Positions 39,621 through 49,419 of a stretch of 64,000 nt of DNA are shown here, piece after piece. The stretch covers positions 930,001-994,000 of the forward strand of contig NZ_LR134263.1 in NCBI RefSeq assembly GCF_900636325.1, in the 5' to 3' direction. The stretch comes from Staphylococcus delphini (GTDB lineage Bacteria; Bacillota; Bacilli; Staphylococcales; Staphylococcaceae). Every line of letters begins with the position of its first letter. The first letter of the stretch is position 1. The position numbers and the translations under genes were made by a program. Below the pieces are notes generated by a model that was given only the letters and a program-made list of their open reading frames with translations, did not search any database and was not told where the DNA came from.

Positions 39621-41174
39621 TTAATTTTTTGATTTTGCGTCATTCAATTGCTTGACGACTTGATTCAAATCGTCTTCTACAAAGGCACCCGGTTTTTGTG
39701 TCATATTTGAAACAAGGACAGTAACGATTAAACTCACGATAAAGCCCGGAACAATTTCGTATAAGTTAAAGAAATCGTTCACGTCACCGTATGGATGCGC
39801 AAATACAATCCACAAAATCACGGTTAACGCACCAGCCACCATCCCGCTTATTGCACCTGTACGTGATAATCCTTTCCAATACAATGAAAGAATGACTAAT
39901 GGACCAAAAGCCGCACCGAAACCTGCCCATGCATTACCGACTAAGTTTAAAATCGTGTTGTTCGGTGTCCAAGCAATGGCAATAGCAGCAACCGCTACGA
40001 TCATTACAGAAATACGTCCGACTAATACAAATTCTTTCTCATGTGCAGCGGCATTGGCTTTGTCACCACGAATCAGTTTGTAAAAGTCTTCTGTTAATGA
40101 ACTAGACGTGACGAGTAATTGAGAAGAAATAGTGCTCATAATCGCTGCTAAAATCGCTGCGAGCAAGAAACCACCAACTAATGGATGGAACAGCAATTGA
40201 CTCATTAAAATAAATAATGTTTCTGGGTCTTGAATTTGAACGCCTTGTGCCGGAACGAACGCAATACCGAGTAGTCCGACTAACACAGCGCCTAACAATC
40301 CGACAATCATCCACGTAATCCCAATACGACGTGTAAGCGGGAATAATTTCACAGTACGAATCGACATGAAACGCACAAGAATGTGAGGTTGGCCAAAATA
40401 ACCGAGTCCCCAAGCAAAGAATGAAATAATCCCAATCACAGTTGTCCCTTTAAATAAATCTAAATTAGTCGGTTTCATTTCTGCAATCGTATGGAATGTG
40501 TCTAAACCATTTAACTTTAACATCACAACAATAGGTACCATGACCATTGCCACTAACATAATTACCCCTTGAAAAAAGTCAGTGATCGAAACAGCAAGAT
40601 ACCCACCGAAAAACGTGTAGAGAATCACGATCGCCGCAATTAAAATTAATCCGACATGATAGTCTAGTCCGAATGCACTGTCGAATAACTTACCACCCGA
40701 TACTAAACCCGCATGCGTATACAATGTAAAGAATACGACAATGATCAAGCCGGAAATAATTTTAATTAAATTCGATTGATCATCTAAACGGTTTTTAAAG
40801 AAATCTGGTAACGTAATCGCATCACCGGCAATTTCTGTATGTGCACGAAGTCTTGGTGCGACAACTAAATAGTTAATGTAAGCACCGAGTGTTAGACCAA
40901 TCGTAATCCATACGGCAGATAGCCCAGTTGAATACACTTCACCAGGTAATCCCATAATCATCCAACCGCTCATATCAGAAGCACCTGCAGAGAGGGCGGT
41001 TACCCATGGGCCAATGTTACGGCCACCTAACATATACTCACTCAAGTTACTCGTTGCTTGTTTATAGCCATAGTAACCAATGCCGAGTAAGATAATGAAA
41101 TAAATGGCAATCATAATATACGTTTGCCAATCGAGATTCACTTGACTGGACAAAGTAGAACCAAATAAAACCAT
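39621..41174 (-). CDS. putP: Sodium/proline symporter
   Basis: This 517-residue integral membrane protein of the SSS family has about 13 helices and imports proline with Na+. Diagnostic blocks are '[34 protein letters not shown]' (substrate and Na site), '[18 protein letters not shown]' and '[24 protein letters not shown]' with the conserved Ser/Thr cluster. The ATG at 41174 follows AAAAGGGGAG; the ten-codon longer start has no site. In S. aureus PutP is a high-affinity uptake system important in infection and osmotic stress. Confidence 0.95.
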   Translation of the reverse strand: MVLFGSTLSSQVNLDWQTYIMIAIYFIILLGIGYYGYKQATSNLSEYMLGGRNIGPWVTALSAGASDMSGWMIMGLPGEVYSTGLSAVWITIGLTLGAYINYLVVAPRLRAHTEIAGDAITLPDFFKNRLDDQSNLIKIISGLIIVVFFTLYTHAGLVSGGKLFDSAFGLDYHVGLILIAAIVILYTFFGGYLAVSITDFFQGVIMLVAMVMVPIVVMLKLNGLDTFHTIAEMKPTNLDLFKGTTVIGIISFFAWGLGYFGQPHILVRFMSIRTVKLFPLTRRIGITWMIVGLLGAVLVGLLGIAFVPAQGVQIQDPETLFILMSQLLFHPLVGGFLLAAILAAIMSTISSQLLVTSSSLTEDFYKLIRGDKANAAAHEKEFVLVGRISVMIVAVAAIAIAWTPNNTILNLVGNAWAGFGAAFGPLVILSLYWKGLSRTGAISGMVAGALTVILWIVFAHPYGDVNDFFNLYEIVPGFIVSLIVTVLVSNMTQKPGAFVEDDLNQVVKQLNDAKSKN

Positions 41175-41540
41175 ATTGATCTCCCCTTTTGTTTTCACTT
41201 GCATAAGATTATTATACAGAATTGTATACGAAAGGAAAGATGTATTTCACAGTTTATGTGTAATTTAACCTCGTAGTTACAAGAGAAACAGCGATATATG
41301 GATAAAAAAAGTTCAAAATTAAATATCAATAATTATTCAGTTTGCTGTTGTAAATATAAATAAAAAATATAGTGAGACGTCGAGCTTGCGAAAAACAAGC
41401 ATGTCGAAAAATGATAGCGTCGTCCGCGTTCGTGTCAACATTGTGTCGTGACGCACCTTGTTTGAAATATTTTAGATTTTTATGCTGAAATTTGGTACAA
41501 TTTATAGATAAAAGAGTATTTTTAAGGAGGCTTTACCGGC
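41175..41540. other. Divergent intergenic region putP/gatC
   Basis: About 365 bases without a gene. A -10 box TACAAT at 41496-41501 with TAGATT 17 bases upstream is the likely gatC promoter. A stretch at about 41370-41410 (GCTTGCGAAAAACAAGC) forms a small perfect stem of unknown role. Confidence 0.5.
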
Positions 41541-41843
41541 ATGGCTGAGATTACCAAAAAACAAGTTGAGCATATTGCGAATCTTGCACGCTTAAATGTG
41601 ACAGAAGAAGATACTGCCGATATGCAACAGACATTAGAAGGTATTTTAAATTTTTGTCATCAAATTGATTCTGTCGATACAGAACAAGTTAAACCTACAA
41701 ACCATGTATTAGATTTACAAAATGTATTACGTGATGATGTGGCGGTAACAGGATTGCCACAAGAAAAAGCATTAACAAATGCAAAAGAAGTGGAAGCTGG
41801 ACAATTTAAAGTACCAGCAGTTATGAACAGGGAGGACGCATAA
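41541..41843 (+). CDS. gatC: Asp/Glu-tRNA amidotransferase subunit C
   Basis: This 100-residue subunit stabilises the GatCAB complex by wrapping around the GatA-GatB interface. The family pattern '[16 protein letters not shown]' at the start and '[19 protein letters not shown]...FKVPAVM' at the end are clear. AAGGAGG precedes the ATG. It is the first gene of gatCAB, 2 bases before gatA. Confidence 0.96.
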   Translation: MAEITKKQVEHIANLARLNVTEEDTADMQQTLEGILNFCHQIDSVDTEQVKPTNHVLDLQNVLRDDVAVTGLPQEKALTNAKEVEAGQFKVPAVMNREDA

Positions 41844-41845
41844 AG

Positions 41846-43306
41846 ATGAGCATCCGCTATGAATCTATTGAAAACTTACAAAAGATGATTAAGGATAATC
41901 AAATTAAACCTTCTGAAATTGTGAAAGATATATACGACGCAATTGAAGAAACAGATCCAACTATCCAATCATTTTTAGCGCTCGATAAAGAAAATGCGAT
42001 GAAAAAAGCCGAAGAATTAGATGCCTTACAAGCGAAAGGTGAAATGGAAGGTAAATTGTTCGGTATTCCAATGGGGATTAAAGATAATATCATTACTGAA
42101 GGTCTAGAGACGACTTGTGCAAGTAAGATGTTAGAAGGTTTTGTGCCGATTTATGAATCAACAGTCATGAAGAAGCTACATAATGAAAACGGGATACTTA
42201 TCGGTAAAGTGAATTTAGACGAATTTGCGATGGGTGGTTCTACAGAGACCTCTTACTTTAAAAAGACGGTAAACCCGTTCGACCATAAAGCCGTTCCAGG
42301 TGGCTCATCAGGTGGTTCCGCAGCAGCAGTTGCAGCAGGGCTTGTACCATTTACATTAGGTACTGATACAGGTGGTTCTATTCGTCAACCTGCAGCGTAT
42401 TGCGGTGTGGTAGGATTAAAACCAACATACGGTCGTGTGTCACGTTTTGGTTTAGTTGCCTTTGCGTCATCACTGGATCAAATTGGACCGATTACACGTA
42501 ACGTTAAGGATAATGCATTAGTGTTAGAAGCGATTGCGGGTGTTGATGAAATGGATTCAACAAGTGCACCAGACGTGGCGACTGACTTTACTGCTGATAT
42601 CGGTAAAGACATTAAAGATATGAAAATTGCGTTGCCGAAAGAATACATCGGTGAAGGTGTCGATGAAGAAGTGAAAGAAGCGGTATTAAAAGCTGCAGAA
42701 ACACTTAAATCTTTAGGTGCCATCGTTGAAGAAGTGTCATTACCAAGAACAGCATACGGTATTCCTTCATATTATGTCATTGCTTCAGCTGAGGCATCAT
42801 CTAACTTGGCACGTTTTGATGGTATTCGTTACGGTTATCATTCAAAAGAAGCACAAACTTTAGAAGAACTTTACAAATTGTCTCGTAGCGAAGGCTTTGG
42901 TAAAGAAGTGAAACGTCGTATTTTATTAGGAACATATGTGTTAAGTTCTGGTTATTACGATGCTTACTATAAAAAAGCACAAAAAGTACGTACATTAATT
43001 AAGAATGATTTCGAAAACGTCTTTAAAGATTACGATGTCATTTTAGGACCAACAACACCAACTGTTGCGTTCGACTTAGGTGCTGAAATTAATGATCCAC
43101 TAACAATGTATGCCAATGACTTATTAACAACACCAGTGAACTTAGCTGGTTTACCTGGTATTTCTGTACCGTGTGGTTTAGCGGAAAATGGTCGTCCTAT
43201 TGGTTTACAACTGATCGGTAAACCGTTTGATGAAAAAACGTTATATCGCGTCGCACATCAATACGAAACACAATTTAACTTACACGACCAATATCAAAAA
43301 TTATAA
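41846..43306 (+). CDS. gatA: Asp/Glu-tRNA amidotransferase subunit A
   Basis: This 486-residue amidase-signature subunit releases ammonia from glutamine for transamidation of mischarged Glu-tRNA(Gln) and Asp-tRNA(Asn). The Ser-cisSer-Lys triad is visible: Lys79 in 'IPMGIKDNI', Ser154 in '[10 protein letters not shown]' and Ser178 in '[13 protein letters not shown]'. Translation starts two bases after gatC ends, with GGGAGGACG upstream. Staphylococci lack glutaminyl-tRNA synthetase, so the enzyme is essential. Confidence 0.97.
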   Translation: MSIRYESIENLQKMIKDNQIKPSEIVKDIYDAIEETDPTIQSFLALDKENAMKKAEELDALQAKGEMEGKLFGIPMGIKDNIITEGLETTCASKMLEGFVPIYESTVMKKLHNENGILIGKVNLDEFAMGGSTETSYFKKTVNPFDHKAVPGGSSGGSAAAVAAGLVPFTLGTDTGGSIRQPAAYCGVVGLKPTYGRVSRFGLVAFASSLDQIGPITRNVKDNALVLEAIAGVDEMDSTSAPDVATDFTADIGKDIKDMKIALPKEYIGEGVDEEVKEAVLKAAETLKSLGAIVEEVSLPRTAYGIPSYYVIASAEASSNLARFDGIRYGYHSKEAQTLEELYKLSRSEGFGKEVKRRILLGTYVLSSGYYDAYYKKAQKVRTLIKNDFENVFKDYDVILGPTTPTVAFDLGAEINDPLTMYANDLLTTPVNLAGLPGISVPCGLAENGRPIGLQLIGKPFDEKTLYRVAHQYETQFNLHDQYQKL

Positions 43307-43319
43307 GGAGTGGCAATCA

Positions 43320-44747
43320 ATGCATTTTGAAACGATAATCGGACTTGAGGTCCATGTTGAATTGAAAACGGACTCAAAAATGTTTTCAAATGCGCCGGTA
43401 GCATACGGTGCAGAACCGAATACAAATACAAGCGTCATCGATTTGGCGTATCCTGGTGTTTTACCAACAGTGAACCGTCGTGCAGTGGATTGGTCTATGC
43501 GTGCGGCGATGGCATTGAACATGGAAATCGCAACTGAATCAAAATTTGACCGTAAAAACTATTTCTATCCAGACAACCCGAAAGCTTACCAAATTTCACA
43601 ATTAGACCAACCGATTGGTGAAAATGGTTATATCGATATCGAAGTGAACGGTGAAACGAAACGTATCGGTATTACACGTTTACACATGGAAGAAGATGCT
43701 GGGAAATCAACACATAAAGATGGTTACTCACTTGTAGATTTAAACCGTCAAGGGACACCATTAATTGAAATCGTCTCTGAACCAGACATTCGCTCACCAG
43801 AAGAAGCGTATGCATATTTAGAAAAATTACGTTCTATTATTCAATATACAGGCGTATCTGACGGTAAAATGGAAGAAGGTTCATTGCGTTGTGATGCGAA
43901 CGTATCTTTACGTCCATACGGCCAAAAAGAGTTTGGTACGAAAGCGGAACTTAAAAACTTAAACTCATTTAACAATGTGCGTAAAGGTTTAGAATATGAA
44001 GTGAAACGCCAAGAAGAAGAATTGTTAAATGGCGGCGAAATTTTACAAGAAACACGTCGTTTTGATGAATCTACAGGTAAAACGATTTTAATGCGTGTTA
44101 AGGAAGCGTCAGATGACTACCGTTACTTCCCAGAACCTGACATCGTACCATTATATATTGATGAAGCGTGGAAAGCGCGTGTTCGTGAATCGATTCCTGA
44201 ATTACCGGATGCGCGTAAAGAAAAATATGTGAAAGAATTCGGTTTACCTGCATATGACGCGCATGTTTTAACATTAACAAAAGAGATGTCAGATTTCTTT
44301 GAAGCGGCTGTTGAAGAAGGCGCTGATGTGAAAATGATCTCGAACTGGTTAATGGGTGGCGTCAACGAATACCTCAATAAAAATCAAATTGAGTTACAAG
44401 ATACAGGCCTTACACCAGCGAACTTAGCAGGGATGATTAAATTGATTGAAGATGGCACGATGAGTAGTAAAATTGCGAAAAAAGTGTTCCCAGAATTAGC
44501 ACAAAATGGTGGGGACGCGAAGCAAATTATGAAAGATAAAGGTCTTGTTCAAATTTCTGATGAAGGTGCTGTATTAGAATTTGTACAACAAGCAATTGCT
44601 GAAAATCCACAATCTGTTGAAGATTATAAGAACGGTAAAGGTAAGGCAATGGGCTTCTTAGTTGGACAAATTATGAAGTTATCGAAAGGTCAAGCGAATC
44701 CACAACTTGCGAATCAGTTGTTGAAGCAAGAGTTGGATAAGCAATAG
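43320..44747 (+). CDS. gatB: Asp/Glu-tRNA amidotransferase subunit B
   Basis: This 475-residue kinase-like subunit activates the mischarged aminoacyl-tRNA by phosphorylation and then transfers ammonia. '[19 protein letters not shown]' at the start, '[20 protein letters not shown]' and the Zn/tRNA block '[17 protein letters not shown]' are diagnostic. The C-terminal YqeY-like tRNA-binding domain ends at '[10 protein letters not shown]'. The ATG at 43320 follows AAGGAGTGG and gives standard length. It is the last gene of the operon. Confidence 0.97.
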   Translation: MHFETIIGLEVHVELKTDSKMFSNAPVAYGAEPNTNTSVIDLAYPGVLPTVNRRAVDWSMRAAMALNMEIATESKFDRKNYFYPDNPKAYQISQLDQPIGENGYIDIEVNGETKRIGITRLHMEEDAGKSTHKDGYSLVDLNRQGTPLIEIVSEPDIRSPEEAYAYLEKLRSIIQYTGVSDGKMEEGSLRCDANVSLRPYGQKEFGTKAELKNLNSFNNVRKGLEYEVKRQEEELLNGGEILQETRRFDESTGKTILMRVKEASDDYRYFPEPDIVPLYIDEAWKARVRESIPELPDARKEKYVKEFGLPAYDAHVLTLTKEMSDFFEAAVEEGADVKMISNWLMGGVNEYLNKNQIELQDTGLTPANLAGMIKLIEDGTMSSKIAKKVFPELAQNGGDAKQIMKDKGLVQISDEGAVLEFVQQAIAENPQSVEDYKNGKGKAMGFLVGQIMKLSKGQANPQLANQLLKQELDKQ

Positions 44748-44757
44748 GTTGTTTTGA

Positions 44758-44818
44758 ATAGAGGCGAGTGGATGAAATGCAATAGTGATGATTGTATTTC
44801 ACGCTCGTCTTTTTTTGT
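44758..44818 (+). terminator. Terminator of gatCAB
   Basis: AGGCGAGTG...AAATGCAAT pairs with GATTGTATTTCACGCTCGTCT over a long imperfect stem and is followed by seven T residues. Confidence 0.75.
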
Positions 44819-45403
44819 GACATTTGTTGGTTTTCAACATTACGTATGGTGGCGAGTAGGACGGGTTTGCTGAACAAGCTTTCGCTTTCATCATAAAGTT
44901 ATTTAATGATTGCCTTTTTGGGCTTGCTTTCCTAGGGACTTGCCTCAACTAAATTCGGCTTGATTGAAGTGTACACTTGATTGAGGCCGAATTGGATTTT
45001 CGGCTGCGTCTTGTTCCCTCAGGAGTCGCGCCCAGTTTGGCAATCATTTGCGTAAATAGGAGCGAAAGCGAGCTTGTTCTATCAATCTTAATTGAGATGC
45101 TCAAACGATTTGAAATGTCGAATGAAAATGTTACAAAACAGATGAAGCGTGTAATTAATCATACACTTGCACTTCTTCAGCACGCGTTCTATTCAAGTGT
45201 CTATTGCTTGATCTTAGGTGAGTGGGAGGATATAAAGAGGTGAACGAGACAGCTTGTTGTCGCTATAGATTATATGTACGCTTTTGAAAACGATGTTGAC
45301 GTTATTTTCTTATCATTTTTAAGAATTTGCTTGTTTTTAGCTTTCATTACATCTTTGTTTACTATAATATAAGTTGTGAGTACTGAAAAATTGAGGGATA
45401 TAA
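44819..45403. other. Gene-free region between gatB and dgkB
   Basis: About 585 bases hold a complete nested-palindrome element (44872-45079) and the dgkB promoter region, with TATAAT at 45363-45368. An 88-codon frame spanning the element and its flank has no ribosome binding site and was left out. Confidence 0.55.
44872..45079. repeat. Nested-palindrome intergenic element, copy 6 (with outer arms)
   Basis: Three nested arm pairs are readable. The outer pair is GAACAAGCTTTCGCT and AGCGAAAGCGAGCTTGTTC. The conserved pair is GATTGCC...GGGCTTGC and GCGCCCAG...GGCAATC (44908-45045). The inner pair is CCAATTCGGCC-like, from AATTCGGCTT and AGGCCGAATT. The outer and inner arms are unlike those of other copies, yet stay complementary. 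Confidence 0.8.
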
Positions 45404-46336
45404 ATGAGAAAACGTGCGAGAATAATCTATAATCCTACATCGGGTAAAGAAGTGTTTAAACGTGCATTACCTGATGTACTAATCAAAATGGAACAAGCTG
45501 GTTATGAGACGAGTGCCTATGCGACCCAAAAAGTTGGCGATGCGACAGAAGAGGCGGCGCGTGCGATCGAGGCCCAATACGATTTGTTGATTGTCGCTGG
45601 TGGGGACGGCACATTGAACGAAGTCGTGAATGGTATTGCTGAAAAACCGAATCGTCCTAAGTTAGGCTTAATTCCTATGGGGACGGTGAATGATTTCGGT
45701 CGAGCACTCCATCTTCCAACTGATATTTTTGAGGCCGTGGATGTCATTTTAGATGGCAAAACCGTCCAAGTCGATATCGGTAAAATGAATAGCCGTTATT
45801 TTATTAATTTGGCTGGCGGTGGTAAAATTACGGAAGTTTCGTATGAAGCACCGAGTAAATTAAAATCAATTGTCGGACCTTTTGCTTACTATATTAAAGG
45901 GTTTGAAATGTTGCCACAAATGCATGCGGTCGATGTGCGGATTGAATTTGATTCGCAAGTCTTTGAAGGTGAAATCATGTTGTTCTTACTCGGTTTAACC
46001 AATTCAATGGCTGGTTTTGAGAAGTTAGTACCAGATGCGAAATTGGATGACGGGATGTTTACACTGCTGATTGTTGAAAAGGCAAATATTGCAGAATTGG
46101 GGCACATTATGACACTTGCCTCACGCGGTGAACATATTAAACACCCGAAAGTACATTATCATAAAGCGCAATCGGTAAATATTTCATCCTTTAGTGATAT
46201 GCCATTAAATGTAGATGGTGAATACGGTGGGCAGTTACCGGCCAACTTTTTAAATTTAGTCCGTCATATTGAAGTTTTTTCACCTGCACAAGAAGATAAC
46301 GCATTATTGATTGATGCACCAACACAATCAGAGTAA
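45404..46336 (+). CDS. dgkB: Diacylglycerol kinase
   Basis: This 310-residue soluble lipid kinase phosphorylates diacylglycerol released during lipoteichoic acid synthesis, returning it to phosphatidic acid. The N-terminal catalytic domain has 'IIYNPTSGKEVFKRA' and the glycine-rich 'VAGGDGTLNEVVNGI'. 'LIPMGTVNDFGRAL' is the family's second nucleotide motif. The C-terminal beta-rich domain ends with 'DMPLNVDGEYGGQLPANF'. Length is near the 315 of S. aureus DgkB. It is transcribed alone. Confidence 0.95.
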   Translation: MRKRARIIYNPTSGKEVFKRALPDVLIKMEQAGYETSAYATQKVGDATEEAARAIEAQYDLLIVAGGDGTLNEVVNGIAEKPNRPKLGLIPMGTVNDFGRALHLPTDIFEAVDVILDGKTVQVDIGKMNSRYFINLAGGGKITEVSYEAPSKLKSIVGPFAYYIKGFEMLPQMHAVDVRIEFDSQVFEGEIMLFLLGLTNSMAGFEKLVPDAKLDDGMFTLLIVEKANIAELGHIMTLASRGEHIKHPKVHYHKAQSVNISSFSDMPLNVDGEYGGQLPANFLNLVRHIEVFSPAQEDNALLIDAPTQSE

Positions 46337-46708
46337 CCGAGTCTAATTGCGCACAAAAATTAAAAAAGATGATGACTACAAACGTCACAACAATACTCTC
46401 GTGGGGGAGTGGGACTTTGAAATCTAACGTTAATGTTAAATTTTTGGTCCTGCTCCTTTTTATTGAAATTGTGAAAAAAGTTAAGGGATCATTACAAAAA
46501 TATTACACTACTTTTAAATAAGTATGGTATCATCTTTAATGAGCTATATACTAACTTAAAAAATAAAGTATCCATCAAGTGTTAGTTTTTTGTAAGAGCG
46601 TTCGTAGGGTACTGCTATCTTTGGTAAGTCCAATAGATTTCGCTCACAGTGGTCTAAATTAATTTGTTTTGACTAAAAATAGAATTTAAAACAAGAGGTG
46701 CTCAACTG
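46337..46708. other. Intergenic region with a 64-base repeated hairpin
   Basis: No gene is seen. The main content is a hairpin unit at 46396-46459, repeated almost identically at 47666-47729, which probably terminates dgkB. The remaining bases lead to the small membrane protein gene; 'ACAAGAGGTG' is its ribosome binding site. Confidence 0.55.
46396..46459 (+). repeat. Terminator-like hairpin, direct repeat copy 1
   Basis: GGAGTGGGAC and GTCCTGCTCC close a hairpin with a central AACGTTAATGTTAAA, followed by T residues. The whole 64-base unit recurs at 47666-47729 with one difference (GGAGT to GGAGC). Confidence 0.85.
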
Positions 46709-46930
46709 ATGAAAGTTCTAACTACTATATTAGATTTTTTGGCGTTTGTATGTGTAAGTCTATTATTTTTAAAGTTTGTAGTTCATACTGTCAATGGGAT
46801 TTTTGATTGGCATTTACGATGGTATTTTTTAGAAGATATTCCACACATGGCAATTATTTTGCTTGTATTAATGTTTGTGTTTGCCATACCTTCAGAAATG
46901 ATAAAAGAAAAAGAAAAAAGAGAAAAATAG
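46709..46930 (+). CDS. Small membrane protein, paralogue A
   Basis: The 73-residue product has two hydrophobic helices (about 6-28 and 44-64) and a charged tail 'IKEKEKREK'. The loop between helices carries 'FDWHLRWYFLEDIPHMAIIL'-type sequence, which recurs in paralogue B. The ATG follows AGAGGTG. Its family is not recognised. A second, clearly related gene follows 195 bases downstream, and the pair is bracketed by two copies of a 64-base hairpin. Confidence 0.7.
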   Translation: MKVLTTILDFLAFVCVSLLFLKFVVHTVNGIFDWHLRWYFLEDIPHMAIILLVLMFVFAIPSEMIKEKEKREK

Positions 46931-47125
46931 TTTGATCTTAAAAATATGTAGATACTATAGGCGCTTTAAAAGAGGTCATGTTAGGTTGACCAATTATTTT
47001 TATGTATTAAATCGAATTTTAACATCTTATCGCTATGATTATGCATATTTTGTCAAACTTTGCTTCAAATATATACATACTTTTTTCTTGATTGTTATTA
47101 AACCTGAAGAAAGGAAGAATTTTAA

Positions 47126-47341
47126 TTGATCAAAATATTAGATACTTTAATATTCATTTGTGTAATTGTTTTAGGATCAAAATATGTGATTCAATCAGCT
47201 AACACGATATTTGATTTGAATTTAAGGTGGTACTTTTTAGAAGATGTCCCCTACCTTTCCCTTATTTTGACAATCTTGATTTTTGTGTTATACATATTAT
47301 CCGAATACCTTAAAGAAAAGTCATCAAAGGCAAAAGAATGA
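47126..47341 (+). CDS. Small membrane protein, paralogue B
   Basis: This 71-residue paralogue of the gene at 46709 shares the loop motif 'FDLNLRWYFLEDVPYLSLIL' and the two-helix layout with a charged tail ('LKEKSSKAKE'). The start is TTG, 9 bases after AAAGGAAG, and aligns with the ATG of paralogue A. Shared blocks lie in the loop and second helix, while the first helix has drifted. The bases between the two genes contain no convincing gene. The function is unknown. Confidence 0.65.
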   Translation: MIKILDTLIFICVIVLGSKYVIQSANTIFDLNLRWYFLEDVPYLSLILTILIFVLYILSEYLKEKSSKAKE

Positions 47342-47768
47342 GATGATACAGCAACTCATTTCTTAATGGTGAGCAACATTGTTTTGTAATACAATCGTTA
47401 ATCCATTGAGCTGAAAAAAATTTCTTAGTTTTGATATAGTGAAAATAAACGTTAACTTATATTATACTTTAAACATTGATTGATAAAGGAGTTCAGTGTA
47501 AAGTTATAAAAGTGTAATGAATTTTGCGATTGATGAATGATTGGAAGTGAAGCATCAAGCGTACGACATGTGGTATCACCTGGTATTAACAGTGGAGGGG
47601 ATGTTCGCGTTAAGGATTATTGAAAAAGCGAATAAAGCTGAACTTAGTCATATGATGATAACAGGCTCTCGTGGGGGAGCGGGACTTTGAAATCTAACGT
47701 TAATGTTAAATTTTTGGTCCTGCTCCTTTCCCTTGTAAGTTGAATTTGTGAAAAGTGAGATGAATAAG
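47342..47768. other. Intergenic region before the rRNA methyltransferase gene
   Basis: About 430 bases without a gene. They contain the second copy of the 64-base hairpin (47666-47729). Nothing else was recognised. Confidence 0.5.
47666..47729 (+). repeat. Terminator-like hairpin, direct repeat copy 2
   Basis: Near-identical to 46396-46459 (GGAGCGGGAC ... GTCCTGCTCC). Here the stem is perfect, whereas copy 1 has a G-T wobble. The two copies bracket the paralogous membrane protein genes. Confidence 0.85.
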
Positions 47769-49133
47769 ATGAGTTTAGTGAAGAAAAATGAAATCTATGA
47801 GGGAAAAGTTGTGGATTTGACACACGAAGGTCATGGTGTGATTAAAAGAGATCGTTATCCCATCTTTATCCCTCAGACGTTAATAGATGAAGAAGTGCAA
47901 TATAAAGTCATTAAAGTGAAAAAGAATTTCTCAATCGGTAAGCTGATGAACGTGAAAAAGGCGAGCCCAGATCGTGTGACGCCGCCATGTGAATATTATC
48001 AACAATGTGGCGGATGTCAACTTCAACATTTGTCATATCCTGCGCAATTAGAGATGAAACGTAAACAAGTGATGAATTTGTTTCATCATAAAGGAAAAAT
48101 GGCAGAAGTGCCGATTCACGACACGATAGGGATGGATGATCCTTGGCATTACCGCAACAAGTCTCAAATTCCGGTTGGGACGAATCGTCATGGTCAGTTG
48201 CAAATGGGCTTTTATCGTCAGCGGAGTCATGACATTATTGATATGGATCATTGCCTGATTCAAAATGATGATCAAAACGCTATGATGAATGTGATTAAAA
48301 GTTTACTAGAAAAATATCACATTCCAGCTTATAACGAACAAAAACATCAAGGTCTCGTTCGTCATGTTGTGATTCGTAAAGGCTACTATACGAATGAAGT
48401 GATGGTTATTTTTGTGCTCAACGGTAAAAAGTTGCCGCATCAAAACGACATTGTGACCGCTTTAACGACACAGTTTCCGCAAATTGTGAGTATCAAGTTG
48501 AATTTCCAAACGAACAAAACGAATGTCATTATGGGGCATACGTCCAAAACCATTTACGGTAAAGACATTATCGAGGATACGTTAGATGATTTGACTTTCG
48601 AAATTGGCGATTTATCGTTTTATCAAATCAATGTGACACAAACACAAAAATTGTATCGTCAAGCGTTACAGTATGCGAAATTAACGGGTAATGAAGTGGT
48701 GTTAGATGCGTATTGTGGGATTGGGACGATCAGTTTATTTATGGCACCGCATGCACAACATGTATATGGTGTAGAAGTTGTCCCTGAAGCGATAGAGGAT
48801 GCGAAAAGGAATGCGCGCAACAATCAATTGAACAATACAACATTTGTCGCTGGTGCGGCTGAAGATGTCATTTTAAAATGGCAACAAGAGGGGATTCAGC
48901 CAGATGTGGTGACAGTAGATCCACCACGCAAAGGCTGTGACGCGACATTTATTGAAACATTAAATGCGTTAGCCCCAAAACGTATTGTCTATGTGTCATG
49001 TAATCCAAGTACACAATTACGCGATATTGAAATGTTGAAAGCAGCTTATACACTTAAAGAAATCACACCTGTCGATATGTTCCCGCATACGACACATGTC
49101 GAAACAGTAGCGTTGTTAGAAAGAAAATATTGA
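47769..49133 (+). CDS. 23S rRNA (uracil-C5)-methyltransferase (RlmCD/RumA type)
   Basis: This 454-residue SAM-dependent enzyme methylates uracil C5 in 23S rRNA, U1939 and probably U747 as in other Firmicutes. An N-terminal TRAM domain ('EGKVVDLTHEGHGVIKRDRYPIFIP') is followed by iron-sulfur cysteines Cys74, Cys80 and Cys83 with a fourth in 'DHCLIQ'. Then come the SAM motif 'LDAYCGIGTISLFMA' and the catalytic Cys in 'YVSCNPST'. The ATG at 47769 aligns with S. aureus (M..V.KN.I.EGKV); earlier GTG and ATG codons lack proper spacing. Confidence 0.92.
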   Translation: MSLVKKNEIYEGKVVDLTHEGHGVIKRDRYPIFIPQTLIDEEVQYKVIKVKKNFSIGKLMNVKKASPDRVTPPCEYYQQCGGCQLQHLSYPAQLEMKRKQVMNLFHHKGKMAEVPIHDTIGMDDPWHYRNKSQIPVGTNRHGQLQMGFYRQRSHDIIDMDHCLIQNDDQNAMMNVIKSLLEKYHIPAYNEQKHQGLVRHVVIRKGYYTNEVMVIFVLNGKKLPHQNDIVTALTTQFPQIVSIKLNFQTNKTNVIMGHTSKTIYGKDIIEDTLDDLTFEIGDLSFYQINVTQTQKLYRQALQYAKLTGNEVVLDAYCGIGTISLFMAPHAQHVYGVEVVPEAIEDAKRNARNNQLNNTTFVAGAAEDVILKWQQEGIQPDVVTVDPPRKGCDATFIETLNALAPKRIVYVSCNPSTQLRDIEMLKAAYTLKEITPVDMFPHTTHVETVALLERKY

Positions 49134-49419
49134 TATAGGTTAAAGCGCAAAGGGTTCTAGGGACATTTTTTTTAGAATGTGACTGAGTGCCCTTTTTTGT
49201 TTTGGTGATATATAGAGAATAGTACGCCGGATTTGATTTGATAAATAAGTTTGTCGTCAATAGACATTTGTAAAATTGTAAAAATATTGAGACACATTAG
49301 ACATTTTGCGTTTATTAGCATCTTTCCAGAATTAATATTCAGAAAATTTTGAATAAAAAGTTTACTTTTGAACCTATATCTGTTATATTTAGGGTGTAAT
49401 ATTAAGAGGGGGTGCCATT
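49134..49419 (+). other. Left edge of the accessory YcaO locus
   Basis: A terminator-like stem (AAAGGG...CCCTTTT, 49150-49196) ends the methyltransferase gene. The rest becomes very AT-rich and leads to a clear promoter at 49361-49389. I checked it for a short precursor-peptide frame with a ribosome binding site and found none. Confidence 0.6.
49361..49389 (+). promoter_or_regulatory. Promoter of the YcaO gene cluster
   Basis: TTTACT (49361-49366), a 17-base spacer and TATATT (49384-49389) form a good vegetative promoter. The transcript would start about 25 bases before the first gene. Confidence 0.75.

Noticed and set aside
44977..45243. 88-codon frame between gatB and dgkB
   Set aside because: It begins inside a palindromic repeat and has no ribosome binding site.
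46396..46459. A riboswitch between dgkB and the small membrane gene
   Set aside because: It is a plain hairpin with a T-run, repeated elsewhere without a common type of downstream gene.
46932..47129. 65-codon frame between the two paralogous membrane genes
   Set aside because: No ribosome binding site, composition like noncoding AT-rich DNA, and it would run into the start region of paralogue B.
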